Shown in pieces: positions 22,844 to 33,099 of a stretch of 64,000 nt of DNA. This stretch comes from Gnetum montanum (Eukaryota; Streptophyta; Gnetopsida; Gnetales; Gnetaceae): positions 432,837 to 496,836 of the forward strand of contig MNCI01011128.1 of NCBI GenBank assembly GCA_015680685.1, given 5' to 3'. The translations under genes were made by a program, and so were the position numbers. Each line of letters opens with the position of its first letter. The first letter of the stretch is position 1. The notes beneath the pieces are model-generated. The model searched no databases, was not told where the DNA came from, and saw only the letters and a program-made list of their open reading frames with translations.

Positions 22844-23850
22844 GAAGTTGGAGATTCCTGAGGAATTCAAAAAAAAGCCCCTAGATTTAAAACTGTTGCC
22901 CACCGGTCTAGAATACATGACCCTTAAAAATGGAAAATCGGTAATCATCAACACAAAGCTTGCTCCCAAGAAAAAAGAGAGTTTGCTGAAGGTGATAAAT
23001 AAATGGTCAACAGCCTTTTCTTGGTCATACCTTGAATTAACTAGAATAGATCCTAGGATATGCCAGCATAGGATTTACACGGACCCCTCCATGAAGCCTC
23101 GAAAACAATTGCAAAGGCGATTAAACTTGAAGTTGAAACAAATAGTGAAAGAAGAAATAGAGCAACTTCTCAAGGCTGGGTTCATTTATCCCATTACTGA
23201 TAGTGAATGGGTTAGTCCTCTAGTAATCGTACCAAAAAAAGGAGGAAAATGGAGGGTATGTATAGATTTTAGGCTATTAAATATGGCAACATTCAAGGAT
23301 CACTTCCCATTGCCATTTATTGACCAAGTCTTAGACACTATAATGGGGCATCGCTACTACAGTTTTCTGGATGGTTATAGTGGGTACAACCAAATACAAA
23401 TCGTACTAGAAGACCAAGCCAAAACAACGTTCACCAGTCCTTGGGGTACGTTTGCATATAAAAAAATGCCATTTGGCTTGTGCAATGCCCTTGCCATGTT
23501 CCAACGATTAGTTCTAAGAATATTTCAATAGCAAATAGGTAACGGAGTAGAAGTCTTTATGGATGGCTTCTCCACTTATGGGACAAGCTCTGATCAAGCC
23601 CTGGACCGATTAGAGCAAGTACTGAAACAATGCATTGAAACCAACCCAAAGCTCAACTGGAAGAAAATCCATTTGATTGTCCAAGAGGGCATAGTACTGG
23701 GGCATAAAATTTCACAATCAGGAATATAGGTAGACCCAGAAAAAGTTAAGGTCATCCAAGGAATTACTCGACAACCAGAAACAGTCAAAGACATCCGGTC
23801 ATTCCTTAGACACACTGGCTACTATAGGAGATTCATTGAGAACTTCTCCA
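22844..23850 (+). pseudogene. P1 reverse transcriptase, catalytic box altered
   Basis: From LEIPEEFKKKPLDLKLLP through fingers and palm: EWVSPLVIVPKKGGKWRVCI, DFRLLNMATFKDHFPLPFID, YYSFLDGYSGYNQIQI and FTSPWGTFAYKKMPFGLCNA. The catalytic YMDD-type box reads F-M-D-G (23556-23567), so the second Asp is lost. Stops at 23529-23531 and in SGI*VDPEK. The connection to RNase H is at about 23760-23860 (RSFLRHTGYYRRFIENFS). RT copies the element RNA in the particle. Confidence 0.88.
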
Positions 23851-23859
23851 AGATTGCCA

Positions 23860-24530
23860 AACTATTGGTATAATTAACAAAAAAAGATGCACCCTTTGAA
23901 TGGACCAGGAAATGTGAACGAGCATTCTAAACTCTAAAACAAAGGATTTTGGAAACCCCTATTCTACAAGCCCCCGACTGGTCTAGGCCATTTCATATAA
24001 TGACTGATGCATCGAATTATGCCTTAGGAGCCGTACTAACATAGTTAGATGAACAAAAACACCCTTATTACATCCACTGTGCAAGTAAGAGTATTGCCGG
24101 TGCACAACTCAACTACACAACTACAGAAAAGGAATTAATGGCTGTAGTGTTTGCACTGGAAAAATTTAGGCACTATGTGTTAGGCTACAAAGTGTACATT
24201 CATACATATGATAGTGCAATTAGGTTCCTTATGAATAAGCCAACGGTTAGCCCTTGTATTATACGTTGGTTGGTAATCCTTCAGGAGTTTGATCTAACAA
24301 TAGTAGATCGAAAGGGCACCGAGAATGTAGTTGCTGATTATTTTTCTCGGTTGCACTGGGATAACAAAGAGGATGAGTATGCCATATCTGATCATTTTCA
24401 TGATGAAACCCTCTTTGCCAATGTAGTGAATAACCAACCCACGGGAACAAATTGGTATAGTAGCATTCTTACTTATCTCCTTTCCCAACAAACACCACAG
24501 GGGTTGGACTTTAGGAAGAAACAATAGTTT
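23860..24530 (+). pseudogene. P1 RNase H and spacer
   Basis: The Ty3-type RNase H shows FHIMTDASNYALGAVLT (first Asp), TTTEKELMAVVFALEKFRHY (Glu), HTYDSAIRFLMNK (Asp) and ENVVADYFSRLHWDNKEDE (last Asp). Three stops precede the open stretch 24138-24527. The spacer ..WYSSILTYLLSQQTPQGLDF before integrase is shared with E2. It would remove the RNA template during reverse transcription. Confidence 0.85.
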
Positions 24531-25803
24531 CTTCACAAAACCAAGTAGTTCATGGAAATCAAGGGACAACTCTATAAAGTCTATCTTGATGGCTTGGTTC
24601 GATGTTGTGTGCCCAATGAGGATCAATTAAGAGTTCTCTAGGATGCTCATGAGGGTCCTTGTGGGGGCCACTATGTAGGGAGACGAATGACCATTAAGAT
24701 CTTGCTTGTAGGATACTACTGGCCAATGCTATTTCAGGATGCCCATCAATTTGTCCAATCCTGTGAGCACTGTTATCGTGATGGTGGAATGACTACTATA
24801 ATGGAGGATCCGCAATAATGGATTCAACCTTTGGAACCCTTCGACATTTGGGGAATAGATTTTATGGGGCCCATTACACCAATGTCCAATGGGAAAGCTT
24901 ATATCATTATTGCTATTGACTATTTAACCAAGTGGGCTGAAGTAGCTACTATAACAAATTGCACATCATCTACGACTACACGATCTGCACAACAAAAAAT
25001 CGTAAACAGGTTTGGTGTGCCGCGTGCACTCATCTCTGATAATGGAACACATTTTATGGGTGCAACCTTTCACAAATTGATGCAATGCTTAGGGGTTGAA
25101 CATAAATTGACCACACCTTACCACCCCAAAGCTAATGGCCAAGCCGAGGTCACTAATTGGGAGATTACAAGAATATTAATGAGAACAATTAGCAAATTTA
25201 GGCGAGATTGGAGCATGAAACTGAACGACGCTCTCTGGGTATACCACTCCACTTGGAAACTCCCTACATGCTACTCTCCCTATGAGTTAGTATACAGAAA
25301 ATTGCCAAAGCTCCCTCTACAAACTGAGCTCTGTACACTATCCATGGCTTGTGACCTTCACCTTGACCTCGACTTAGTACAAAAACAAAGATTGGAAACT
25401 CTAAATATGCTAGAAGATAATAGATTGGTTGCTTTGTCATCAAATGAGTTGCACAAGGCACATGATAAACAGTGTCATGACTTAAGAATTCGAAGGGTTA
25501 AGTACCAACCAAGAGATAAGGTCTTTTACTGGAACCCCATGCATATACCACAACGTACGAAATTTCAAACATTTTGGGAAGGATCTTATATTATTCATAC
25601 AACCTTTCCCTCAGGAGCCATGACAATATACAAGCTTGAAAGCCTGGATAAGAGGTTACTGGCCAATGTGCAACAAACAAAACCCTTCCATGAACCAAGA
25701 ACAGCTAGTGCAAAGTACACCTCTGATAACGACCAACCTCGCTCATTATTTTGGATCTCTCCCTTTCAATTCAGTCATGGGGGAGATGGCCATCTATGCT
25801 GAT
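24530..25803 (+). pseudogene. P1 integrase
   Basis: The zinc-binding part has H-H-C-C (HEGPCGGHYVGRR.. CEHCYRDGG, about 24645-24790). Stops occur near 24526, 24550, 24641 and 24817. The catalytic core is then open from 24831 to 25802: Asp in WGIDFMGPI, Asp in ISDNGTHF and Glu in PKANGQAEV, so the DDE triad is intact. The C-terminus carries a GPY-like module with Ser for Pro (FWEGSYII). No chromodomain, as expected for Athila. It inserts the cDNA into nuclear DNA. Confidence 0.9.
25770..25788 (+). other. Internal PPT-like site at the end of P1 pol
   Basis: TTCAGTCATGGGGGAGATG repeats the PPT at 27657-27672 (TTCAGTCATGGGGGTA) except for its end. It codes the last pol residues (FSHGGDG) in P1, but is also kept in P2 and E1, which lack pol. 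Confidence 0.45.
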
Positions 25804-26026
25804 CATTCGGGGCCCTAAGTTCTTTTTTAGTTTTTGTTTTACACATTTTTTTTTTACAAATTTCTTTAACTTTTCTTGTTTTTTTTTACATCATCGTTTA
25901 TACCTTTTTCATTTCTTTGTGTGTGTGTTATCCATCTTGTCAAGTTTGTCATTTAATAAGTATTCTTCATGATGGTATGAACTATTTTTATATTGATTGC
26001 TAATGTTTGGTTTTTACCTTTAAGTC

Positions 26027-26287
26027 ATGATGTTGATACTAAGGTATGGTTCTTTTGATATGACAAGCAATGAGTCCACTTCATCCATTCATCCACAAGT
26101 TTCTATGGTCTCTCTTGGCTTGGAACTGTACAGTCCCTTTTTCCATAATAAGAACTATAAACAAATTGTTGATTGGGCATTTCTCAAACTAAGGAAGTAC
26201 TCAAGGATTGAAAAGGGTGTGAATTTAAGGGAATTTGATGCATTTGTATTGGCCATTCTCTTGGATTCTTGGATGTTTTCTTTTTGA
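26027..26287 (+). CDS. Small conserved ORF downstream of P1 pol
   Basis: This 86-codon ORF is not recognised as any family. From its NESTSSIHPQ block to the stop it matches P2 (32004-32222) at about 52 of 71 residues by hand count, including SMVSLGLE, DWAFL, SRIE and AFVLAILL. P1 has no stop in it, and P2 has one TGA. Both copies end at the same place, followed by a shared A-rich run. It could be an exon of a lost 3' ORF or an independent small protein. Its true start is unknown, and a start inside the shared block is possible. Confidence 0.4.
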   Translation: MMLILRYGSFDMTSNESTSSIHPQVSMVSLGLELYSPFFHNKNYKQIVDWAFLKLRKYSRIEKGVNLREFDAFVLAILLDSWMFSF

Positions 26288-26459
26288 GTTTTCCTTCCCA
26301 TTTCGATATTTCCCAATTATAGGGAAGCTGAGAAAATAAAAATAACAAGTCTTTGCATGGTGTGGTTCTCATGCAAAAAAAAAAAACAATGAGAATTCAA
26401 AGCACACCCCTTAGACGAAATAATTATTTGGACTATAAGCACTGGTTATAGAACTAAAA

Positions 26460-27656
26460 TAAACATGTTCCCTCTAACTAAGGCCCTTCTCGCTTCCCAT
26501 TCTCTCCTCCTTCGTTTTGTTGGAATGGTGGTGGCTCTTTGAGGGATGCATTCTTGTTACTTCGAGTGGATGGATTGGCTGAATGCATTAATGCGAAGTC
26601 ACTAGATGTGGTTTGTTTAAGGCTGGAGTTGGAATGAGATTTTCCAAGTTACATTAATCATTAACTACACAAGGGGCTATACACCACCTTGTTCTTGAGA
26701 TTCCTTTCCATTCTCTTCTCTCCACCCTTCTCTCCATTGTTCACCTCATTGTCAGTTGTATCATTAATGTATATTTTGGTTAACACATTATTTTCTTTTT
26801 GGTAAATTCTTGCGGTTAAGACTTTAACTCTTGTTCCAAATGACACTCTCAGAGCCTACAAACTCTTTGAATGTGGGTTTGTTAGGGCATTAAGGGCATG
26901 AGCCAGCTTTGGGGAGGACCCACTCACATTCCTATTTGGTGCACCAGTTAAATTCTTTTCCTTAACATTTTTGCAATCCACTCCATTTTGTTCATTTCCA
27001 TCTTGACATCCATTTCACCGACGTTATAGTTGTCTCTTTCTCTCCATATTTCTTGTTCTTTATTCTTTCTCCCTTCTATCACTATCGGAGGTTCGCTCTT
27101 AGTCATGGGGGTCTGGACCCAAATTTTTTTTAATTTTCCCTTAACCCCTACACCTTTGGTAGTCACCACTATGATATCTCCAAATCCGTATCAGCCATAC
27201 CACAACTCAGCCAATGGACCTTTCACCGAAGCAAGGTATCAACTACATTGAAATTCATTTACCCTTGCTAATATAAAGACTGTGTTGTGTGCAGATGGCA
27301 ATCATGCAACAACGGATTGGATCTAGAGAGAACAATTGGAATGGAGTAGTGCTGAAAGTAGCTATGCAAGGAGCAAGATCGATGAAATGCTTATGGATGG
27401 ATGACAAAAGGCACAATCTTGGCACTGGCAGCAGTAAAACTTCTTTCTCTCTCTCTCTTTCTCAACTGCCAAATAAGGCCTAATGTCAAATGTATAAAGT
27501 GTTCACTCTTGTTGTCTTGAACACCAGTTTTGTCTTGTCTTGTAATAATGATCCGTTCACATGTCATCCCATTCACCATTAGTTCCATAGTTCCATTTAA
27601 GTCAATAATCCCATACCTTCCCAATTTTTTGTAAGGAACTTGAGGACGAGTTTTTA
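26460..27656 (+). other. P1 3' region with unexplained, possibly captured sequence
   Basis: Apart from the conserved motif, I could not match this stretch to the other elements. Near 27170-27440 a block reads like an exon (ISPNPYQPYHNSANGPFTEA), then a GT..TGTGTGCAG segment (27236-27293) and a second coding-like block (EWSSAESSYARSKIDEMLMD in one frame) with stops. A CT-rich microsatellite lies at 27443-27462. A captured host fragment is possible but unproven. The 3' ORF of E1 and E3 is absent. Confidence 0.35.
26883..26925 (+). other. Conserved non-coding motif, P1 copy
   Basis: AGGGCATTAAGGGCATGAGCC, then CTTTGG and GAGGACCCACT. It matches the copies in E1, E2 and E3 in sense orientation. 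Confidence 0.6.
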
Positions 27657-27672
27657 TTCAGTCATGGGGGTA
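27657..27672 (+). other. Polypurine tract of P1
   Basis: TTCAGTCATGGGGGTA directly precedes the LTR start TGATGGGATGCG. Confidence 0.7.
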
Positions 27673-28495
27673 TGATGGGATGCGATATCGCATGGGCTAC
27701 GATATTGCGTACACAATATTGCGTACACGATATCGCAGCATGCCTCCAAATCTATAAATAAGAGGCAGCTCTCCCTTGTTTCTCCATCTAGATCTATACC
27801 ATAGCCAAACTCTTGCAGTTTTTCCATTCCAGAGTTAGAGTAATTTCCATATGCCCGTAGTAGGAGTCCTAAAGTGAATGGATCTTTATTCGAGCAAATA
27901 TTGTACCTGAGCACAAGTTTGTGTACGGAAATAAAGACAAAATTTTGGATAAACCTTGCAGTGCATGGACTAAGCTAAATAGGAATTTAATTATTTTTAA
28001 TTATTTAAATGCTTTATTAGTCAATTAATCTTTCTCAACCCTCAACACTCCTAGTCAAGTGCAGTTAGTACTACCGCTTCAAGCACGTGCGTTACGCTTG
28101 GTAATCCTAGTAACGAATAGCGTTTGGTAATCCCAGTAACAAATATCGTTTGGTAATCCCAAAAGGTTGCATTGGTTCAGGGTGTGAATGACAAGTGAGA
28201 ATGGATACTAATGCTAGGAATTAGAACTTAGTTAGTTAAAGTTAGTTACTTAGTCTCTTCATCCTTTCCCTCATTAGCATAGGCGATAAAACATAAAAGA
28301 TATAAAAATCACATACCTCAAACTTACTTAACCATACAACCGTGACAAATACAAGTAAGTCTGGGAAGACAACGAATGATTAACCTTAAGTGCTCCATAA
28401 GGCGTGTAGGCAGTTAGTCTGTGGAGTTTGACTGGATCGTGCATGTAATGCTCGTATTTGTATGGTTGAGTGTAGGGGTACCTCGCCACTCATCA
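27673..28495 (+). repeat. LTR shared by P1 (3') and P2 (5')
   Basis: It starts TGATGGGATGCGATATCGC and ends ..CCACTCATCA at 28495. TATAAATA at 27753-27760. Dyads at about 27681-27736. It is preceded by the P1 PPT and followed after one base by the P2 PBS, so two element bodies share it. Confidence 0.9.
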
Positions 28496-28496
28496 T

Positions 28497-28514
28497 TGGC
28501 GTCATTGCTAGGGA
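28497..28514 (+). other. Primer binding site of P2
   Basis: TGGCGTCATTGCTAGGGA is a tRNA-Asp-type PBS with four changes, all C/T or G/A transitions. Confidence 0.75.
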
Positions 28515-28642
28515 CTAAGTTGTTTGTGCACTAAGTAGAACATAGGGAATCATCCACATCGTTGGGAAGCTTAAATGAACCCTTAGGGTTAATTAGAAGA
28601 AAATTTAAACAATAGTTAATCAACACACCAAACAAAGTAACA

Positions 28643-30980
28643 ATGTCTTCTTCTTTTCATAAAAGCACTTCACCACCTAGGGATCACACAAGAGACAATT
28701 GGCGGTCTAACACACATAACCCAGAATCGCCAGTTCCTCAACAGTATCAGGTAGTATATACTCATCATGATGAGTATATACCTGATTTTACTTTTATCCT
28801 CCATCAGGATGAACAACTGCGCTGGAGAGATTTGCAAGGTAACATAGTGTTACCCCCATATTAGGCAGTCCCTAACATGCTCCTTCGTGCTCTTGCACAG
28901 ATAGGCATGATAGAATTATATGATGAATACATTATAGAAGACTATGACACAAGGGATTACCATCCCACAGAGGTGCAACGTCTAAGGGACTTGCGGCAGG
29001 AGAGTTATCACACATCGTTGAAGGGCAAAGGACCTCGCAATGCTTTGCCTATCATAAGAGAAATTAGGGGTGGTGAACCTATCTCAATAGGTTCTCCACA
29101 AAATGATGTTCCCCCTCCTAACGAGAGTGAGGAGGTGGTGTATCAAAAGCTTCACTCCACGATTCACAACCCTAGTTCTGATGCCCATGAACATCAAGTG
29201 TTCATTGAGGAAACACAAACAAATGATAAGGATGAGTGTTCTGATCATCGTCACGATCGGGGTTAGGATCACCGAAGAGAAAGTAGGAAACATTGTCATG
29301 GTGATGGTTTTCCTTCCTATTTCCCTTCCTCACATCATTCACCCTCTCCTTCCACATCTGGATGCAGTCAAAAAGAGCATAATCATGAGGATAAGGGTAA
29401 GGATAAGAAAAATGAGAACCCTTGACAAGAGAGTTGAGAGCGAGGAAAAGGGCATTCTAGAGAGCCTAGGCATGGTAGAAGGGAAATTAGGGAACCACGT
29501 AGGCATCATAGAATTCATGAGAGAGATGATCATGATGAGCCCCTTCTATCAACCTGAAGTATGTTAGACATTATGGAGGTAGTTAGAATACCTAAAAGGC
29601 ACCAGAAAGATAGCTAGATCAAGAGACTAGACATGAACAATATCCCACGATTTGAAGGGGGATACAATGCTGATCCGCAGAATCACTTACAGGAATTCCA
29701 TGATGCTTGTGCCTTGCAAAATATTGAGAATGAGTGGCAGAAGTTAAATTTGTTTCCTAGGACACTCATAAAAGAAGCAGAGAGTTGGTACTAATCATTG
29801 GAGTCAGAAACCATTAGGAGGTGGAGTACAATGCTAGAATTGTTTAACGATAAATACCAAGCATACTCTTGAGTGTCCAACTTGCATAAGCAGATCCAAC
29901 AGGGTAATTTGAAACTCTTGGATGTTGCCATGGGCTGATATTATGCATTACTACATCGTTGCCCGAGCCATGGTTATGCACAATGGGATCAACTCCGCCA
30001 CCTCGTAGATGGGCTAAGACATGAAACTAGGAGAACCCTTGGGACATATGCCCAAGGGAGATTATCTAAACTTAGATCCAATGAAGTTCATAGATTGTTG
30101 GAGCAAGTAGCTAAAGAATAAGAAGAGCTACAGAAAAGAGAAAGTATGGAAGAGTACAACTGCGATCCTTCCCTTTGAAAGAGGGGAGTGAGATTCTGCG
30201 AGGAGGAGGATGAGTCACCACTCGAAGAGTTGGTGAATAGAAAAACCTTGCCACTTCAGAAATTAACAACAAAAGTATTTGCTAAGGTAGATGAGATATG
30301 GAGCTCCTTAGATAGGAAAATTGAAATTGTCCTAAAGATCATAGAGGAGTCTAAGAAGGAGTGAAGTAGTAACCAGGATAAGAAAAGGCAGAGAGATTCA
30401 GGCCATGCACGTAACAAGGGTAAGGGAAAAATGACTATTGCCGATGAGGTTGTGCATTTTGACATAGAAAATGATGGTGGATGTGATATTTTCCAATATG
30501 ACCATCCTAAGGGATGTTGCTCAATAATCTCACATTTACAAGAGTCCGGGGTGTATGCACTCAACCCAAGACTTAACAAACGGCAAGCACCCTGAAGGCT
30601 ACCTTATTCCCAAGGTAACCTGAGGCAGTTCCACCAACCATTAACATATTATCCAAGTGGAACTTTGTCACAACCTATCGGGCAACACCAGTAGTGGCAA
30701 CACCCACAGTCATGGGGGATGCCACCACCTAGGCAACAATACCCTTATCGACAACCAGACCCGTATGGCTACTACATGCAGCAACCGGTTTCTCCTAGTG
30801 ACTCTATGGGTCACGTAACCCCACAATGTCACTACCAAGTTTGGGAGTATTTTAGGACTCCTTCTCCTTCGAGAGATACACCACATGCATACCATCCTCT
30901 GAATCCATTCGCATATCTTACGCCGATAGTTCCACTACCATCCGCTCCAATGATGCAAGGGGAACTCCCCACTCAACCGC
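28643..30980 (+). pseudogene. gag: P2 gag, Athila type
   Basis: It starts at ATG 28643 (MSSSFHKSTSPPRDHTRDNW). VYTHHDEYIPDFTFILHQDE follows, a TAG comes at about residue 74, then an open stretch 28877-29266. The gag core (IPRFEGGYNADPQNHL.., AESWY, MG..YYALLHRCPSHGYAQW, LRHLVDGL) is at 29630-30070 with stops. The charged segment, the DHPKGCC block near 30500-30525 and the Q/P-rich tail to about 30980 follow. It is collinear with P1 gag and keeps the start codon that P1 lost. Confidence 0.8.
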
Positions 30981-30984
30981 AGCA

Positions 30985-31640
30985 ATGTAATGCTCTTCTT
31001 GACTCAAGTTCCGGAGTAAACTTAATCTCACGAGAAATGTATAAAGCCTAGAACCTGCGTCCACTCAAGAAGAGAAATATTCAACTAGATCTGGCTGACC
31101 AGTCCATTACTATTCCCTTGGGATTTGTGGAGGACATCATTACCATTGTGTGTGGTTGGTCATACCCAGCTGATTTCCTAGTGATAGAAGTCAATAGTAA
31201 CAAAGGGGACTTCCCAATTATAATGGGAAGGGCATGGCTGAGTACAATAAATGCATGCCTAGGGATTCGTGATATTTCCTTGGAAATATCTAAGAAAAAC
31301 ATTTATGGAAAGATTGAGAAGAAGAAAGTTCCATGCATCACATACAGTGACTCAGAGGGTGATGGCATGGAGGAATGCTTAGCATCTCTTACATGCAACT
31401 GGTATGCCCAAGAAACTCAGATACAGAGGTGCCTATATGTAGCAACCACACAACAAGAGAACACCCAATGGTTGATAGCTGATCAAGAGAGCAGCCCACC
31501 AACATGCATGGAACAAACTGAGGGAACAACTTGCACCCACAACGAAAGCATAGATACACTGGAATATGAGCGTCGCCAACTTCCAACCCTGAACCTGAAA
31601 ACATCAATTGGGAGAAGTTGGACACTTTTAAGAAATTCAA
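30985..31640 (+). pseudogene. P2 protease, N-terminally deleted
   Basis: The Q/P-rich gag tail joins directly to CNALLDSSSGVNLISREMY, so the segment P1 has between about 21910 and 22205 is gone. The active site is D-S-S instead of D-S-G. A TAG follows within MYKA*N, then VCGWSYPADFLVIEV and IIMGRAWLSTINACL run openly to the pol deletion. The tail PTCMEQTEGTTCTHN matches P1 and E1. Confidence 0.75.
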
Positions 31641-31646
31641 ACAAAC
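31641..31646 (+). other. Junction of the P2 pol deletion
   Basis: Left of the junction the sequence equals P1 up to about 22872 (FKKFK..). Right of it, it equals P1 from about 25740 (CGCTCATTATTTTGG). Only a few A/C bases are shared at the break, as in illegitimate recombination. Confidence 0.75.
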
Positions 31647-31674
31647 GCTCATTATTTTGGATCTCTCCCTTTCA

Positions 31675-31693
31675 ATTCATTCATGGGGGATAT
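31675..31693 (+). other. Internal PPT-like site of P2
   Basis: TTCATTCATGGGGGATATG is the equivalent of 25770-25788 in P1, kept after loss of pol. Confidence 0.4.
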
Positions 31694-32003
31694 GGCCACC
31701 TATGCTGATCATTCAGGGCCCTCAATTCTTTTTAGATTTTTGTTTTACACATTTTTTTTTCCACTTTTTTATTTTGCACTTTTTTGTTTTAAAAATTTCT
31801 TTAACTTTCCTTGTTTTTGTTTTAGAACATCATTTATACTTTTTCTTTTATTTTTGTATGTGTCTTATCCATTTTGTTAAGTTTGTCACCCAATAAGTGC
31901 TCTAATCATGGTATGAACTATTTCTATTGATTGCTAATGTTTGGTTTTTACCTTTAAGATTATGATGTTCATACTAAGTTATGGTTTTTTTGATATAGTA
32001 GGC

Positions 32004-32222
32004 AATGAGTCTACTTCATCCATACACCCACAAATTTCTATGGTCTCTCTCGGCTTGGAAATGTATAGGCCCTTTCTCACTAATAAGAACTATCAATGAA
32101 TCGGTGACTGGGCATTTCTCAGACTAAGAAAGAACTCAAGGATTGAACAGGGTGTGACTTCAAGGGGATTTAATGCATTTGTGTTGGCCATTCTCTTGGG
32201 TGCTCAGATTTTTTCTTCTTGA
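32004..32222 (+). pseudogene. Small conserved ORF, P2 copy
   Basis: This frame matches the P1 ORF at 26027-26287 from NESTSSIHPQ to the stop and is interrupted by a single TGA after NKNYQ. Function unknown. Confidence 0.4.
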
Positions 32223-32520
32223 GTTTTCCTTCCCATTCCAACATTGCTCCATTATCGAGAGGCTGAGTTAATAAAAATAACAAAGTCTTTGCATAGTGTG
32301 GTTCTCACGTATACAAAAAAAAAATAGAAAAAAATAGTGAGGATTCAAAGAACACCCCTTAGACAAAAATAATCCTTGGGGCACAAAAAATAGTGAGATT
32401 TGTTAAAGAATTTCCATAAAGGAGTGCACAATTGGATGCAATTGATGGGAAATGCAAAAGATTAGGTTGCAAAAATGCCTAAGGATAAGGAACCTAACTA
32501 GCCCAACTAAGAGACATGAA

Positions 32521-32565
32521 AGTGAGTCCTCCCCATAGTAGGCTCATGCCCTTTTTGCCCTTGCA
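32521..32565 (-). other. Conserved non-coding motif, E2 copy
   Basis: On the minus strand, AAGGGCATGAGCC followed by GGGGAGGACTCACT, as in P1. Confidence 0.6.
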
Positions 32566-33099
32566 TATCCTCAAACCAAAGAGTCCATGGGCTCCATAGT
32601 TAGTTAATGGTTATGAAAAGTTAAGGACATAATCTTGGAAGAATCTACCTAGGAATTTCAACACATCAAACTAAGACATTGAACAAGACATGGAAAATTG
32701 GCAGTGAGGTGAATGATGGAAAGCATTCATGGATGAGAGAGAAGATGGAATGGAGTTTTGAATCATTGTCACATAAAGTCTTGTGTGGATTTTGTGGTTA
32801 AATAACCCGATATAGTTCATCCCTAGTCTAGATCAAAACTAACCACTTCCAGTGACTTCACATCGACATTCTAAGATAAGTCCACCTCCTTGAGACATAA
32901 GAATGCCCCCACAGATCAATCATCATTCCTTATTAAGAATAAAATACAATTAGGAAGTGAGAAAGGACCTTAGTTAGAGGGGACCGTCAGGCATGGATAA
33001 CATGTCTTTCTAGTTCCATAACCAGTGCCTGTAGCTTGTTATTTTGTCTAAGGGATGTGCTTTGAATTCCCATCATTTTTTTTATCTTTTTGGAGTTAG

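Larger units (their letters stand above)
18663..28495 (+). mobile_element. P1: Athila-like element with nearly complete pol
   Basis: 5' LTR 18663-19453, PBS 19455, gag, protease, RT, RNase H, integrase, a small conserved ORF, a conserved non-coding motif, foreign-looking sequence, PPT 27657-27672, 3' LTR 27673-28495. Domain order PR-RT-RH-INT identifies Ty3/gypsy. Gag core and tRNA-Asp PBS point to the Athila lineage. Many in-frame stops make it inactive now. It lacks the 3' ORF found in E1 and E3. The 3' LTR also serves as the left LTR of P2, so no target duplication can be read on that side. Confidence 0.85.
28496..32395 (+). mobile_element. P2: pol-deleted Athila-like element, tandem to P1
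   Basis: It uses LTR 27673-28495, then PBS, gag, a shortened protease, a pol deletion and the small ORF, and loses similarity to P1 near 32380-32400, where minus-strand E2 begins. No right LTR remains. It has two internal deletions relative to P1: one of about 300 bp before the protease (junction near 30985) and one of about 2.87 kb removing all of pol (junction near 31641). The tandem form suggests unequal recombination between elements. Confidence 0.8.

Noticed and set aside
24831-25802. P1 integrase ORF as an intact host gene
   Set aside because: It has the DDE integrase core, lies in frame after RT and RNase H, and the element is full of stops. It is a retrotransposon remnant.
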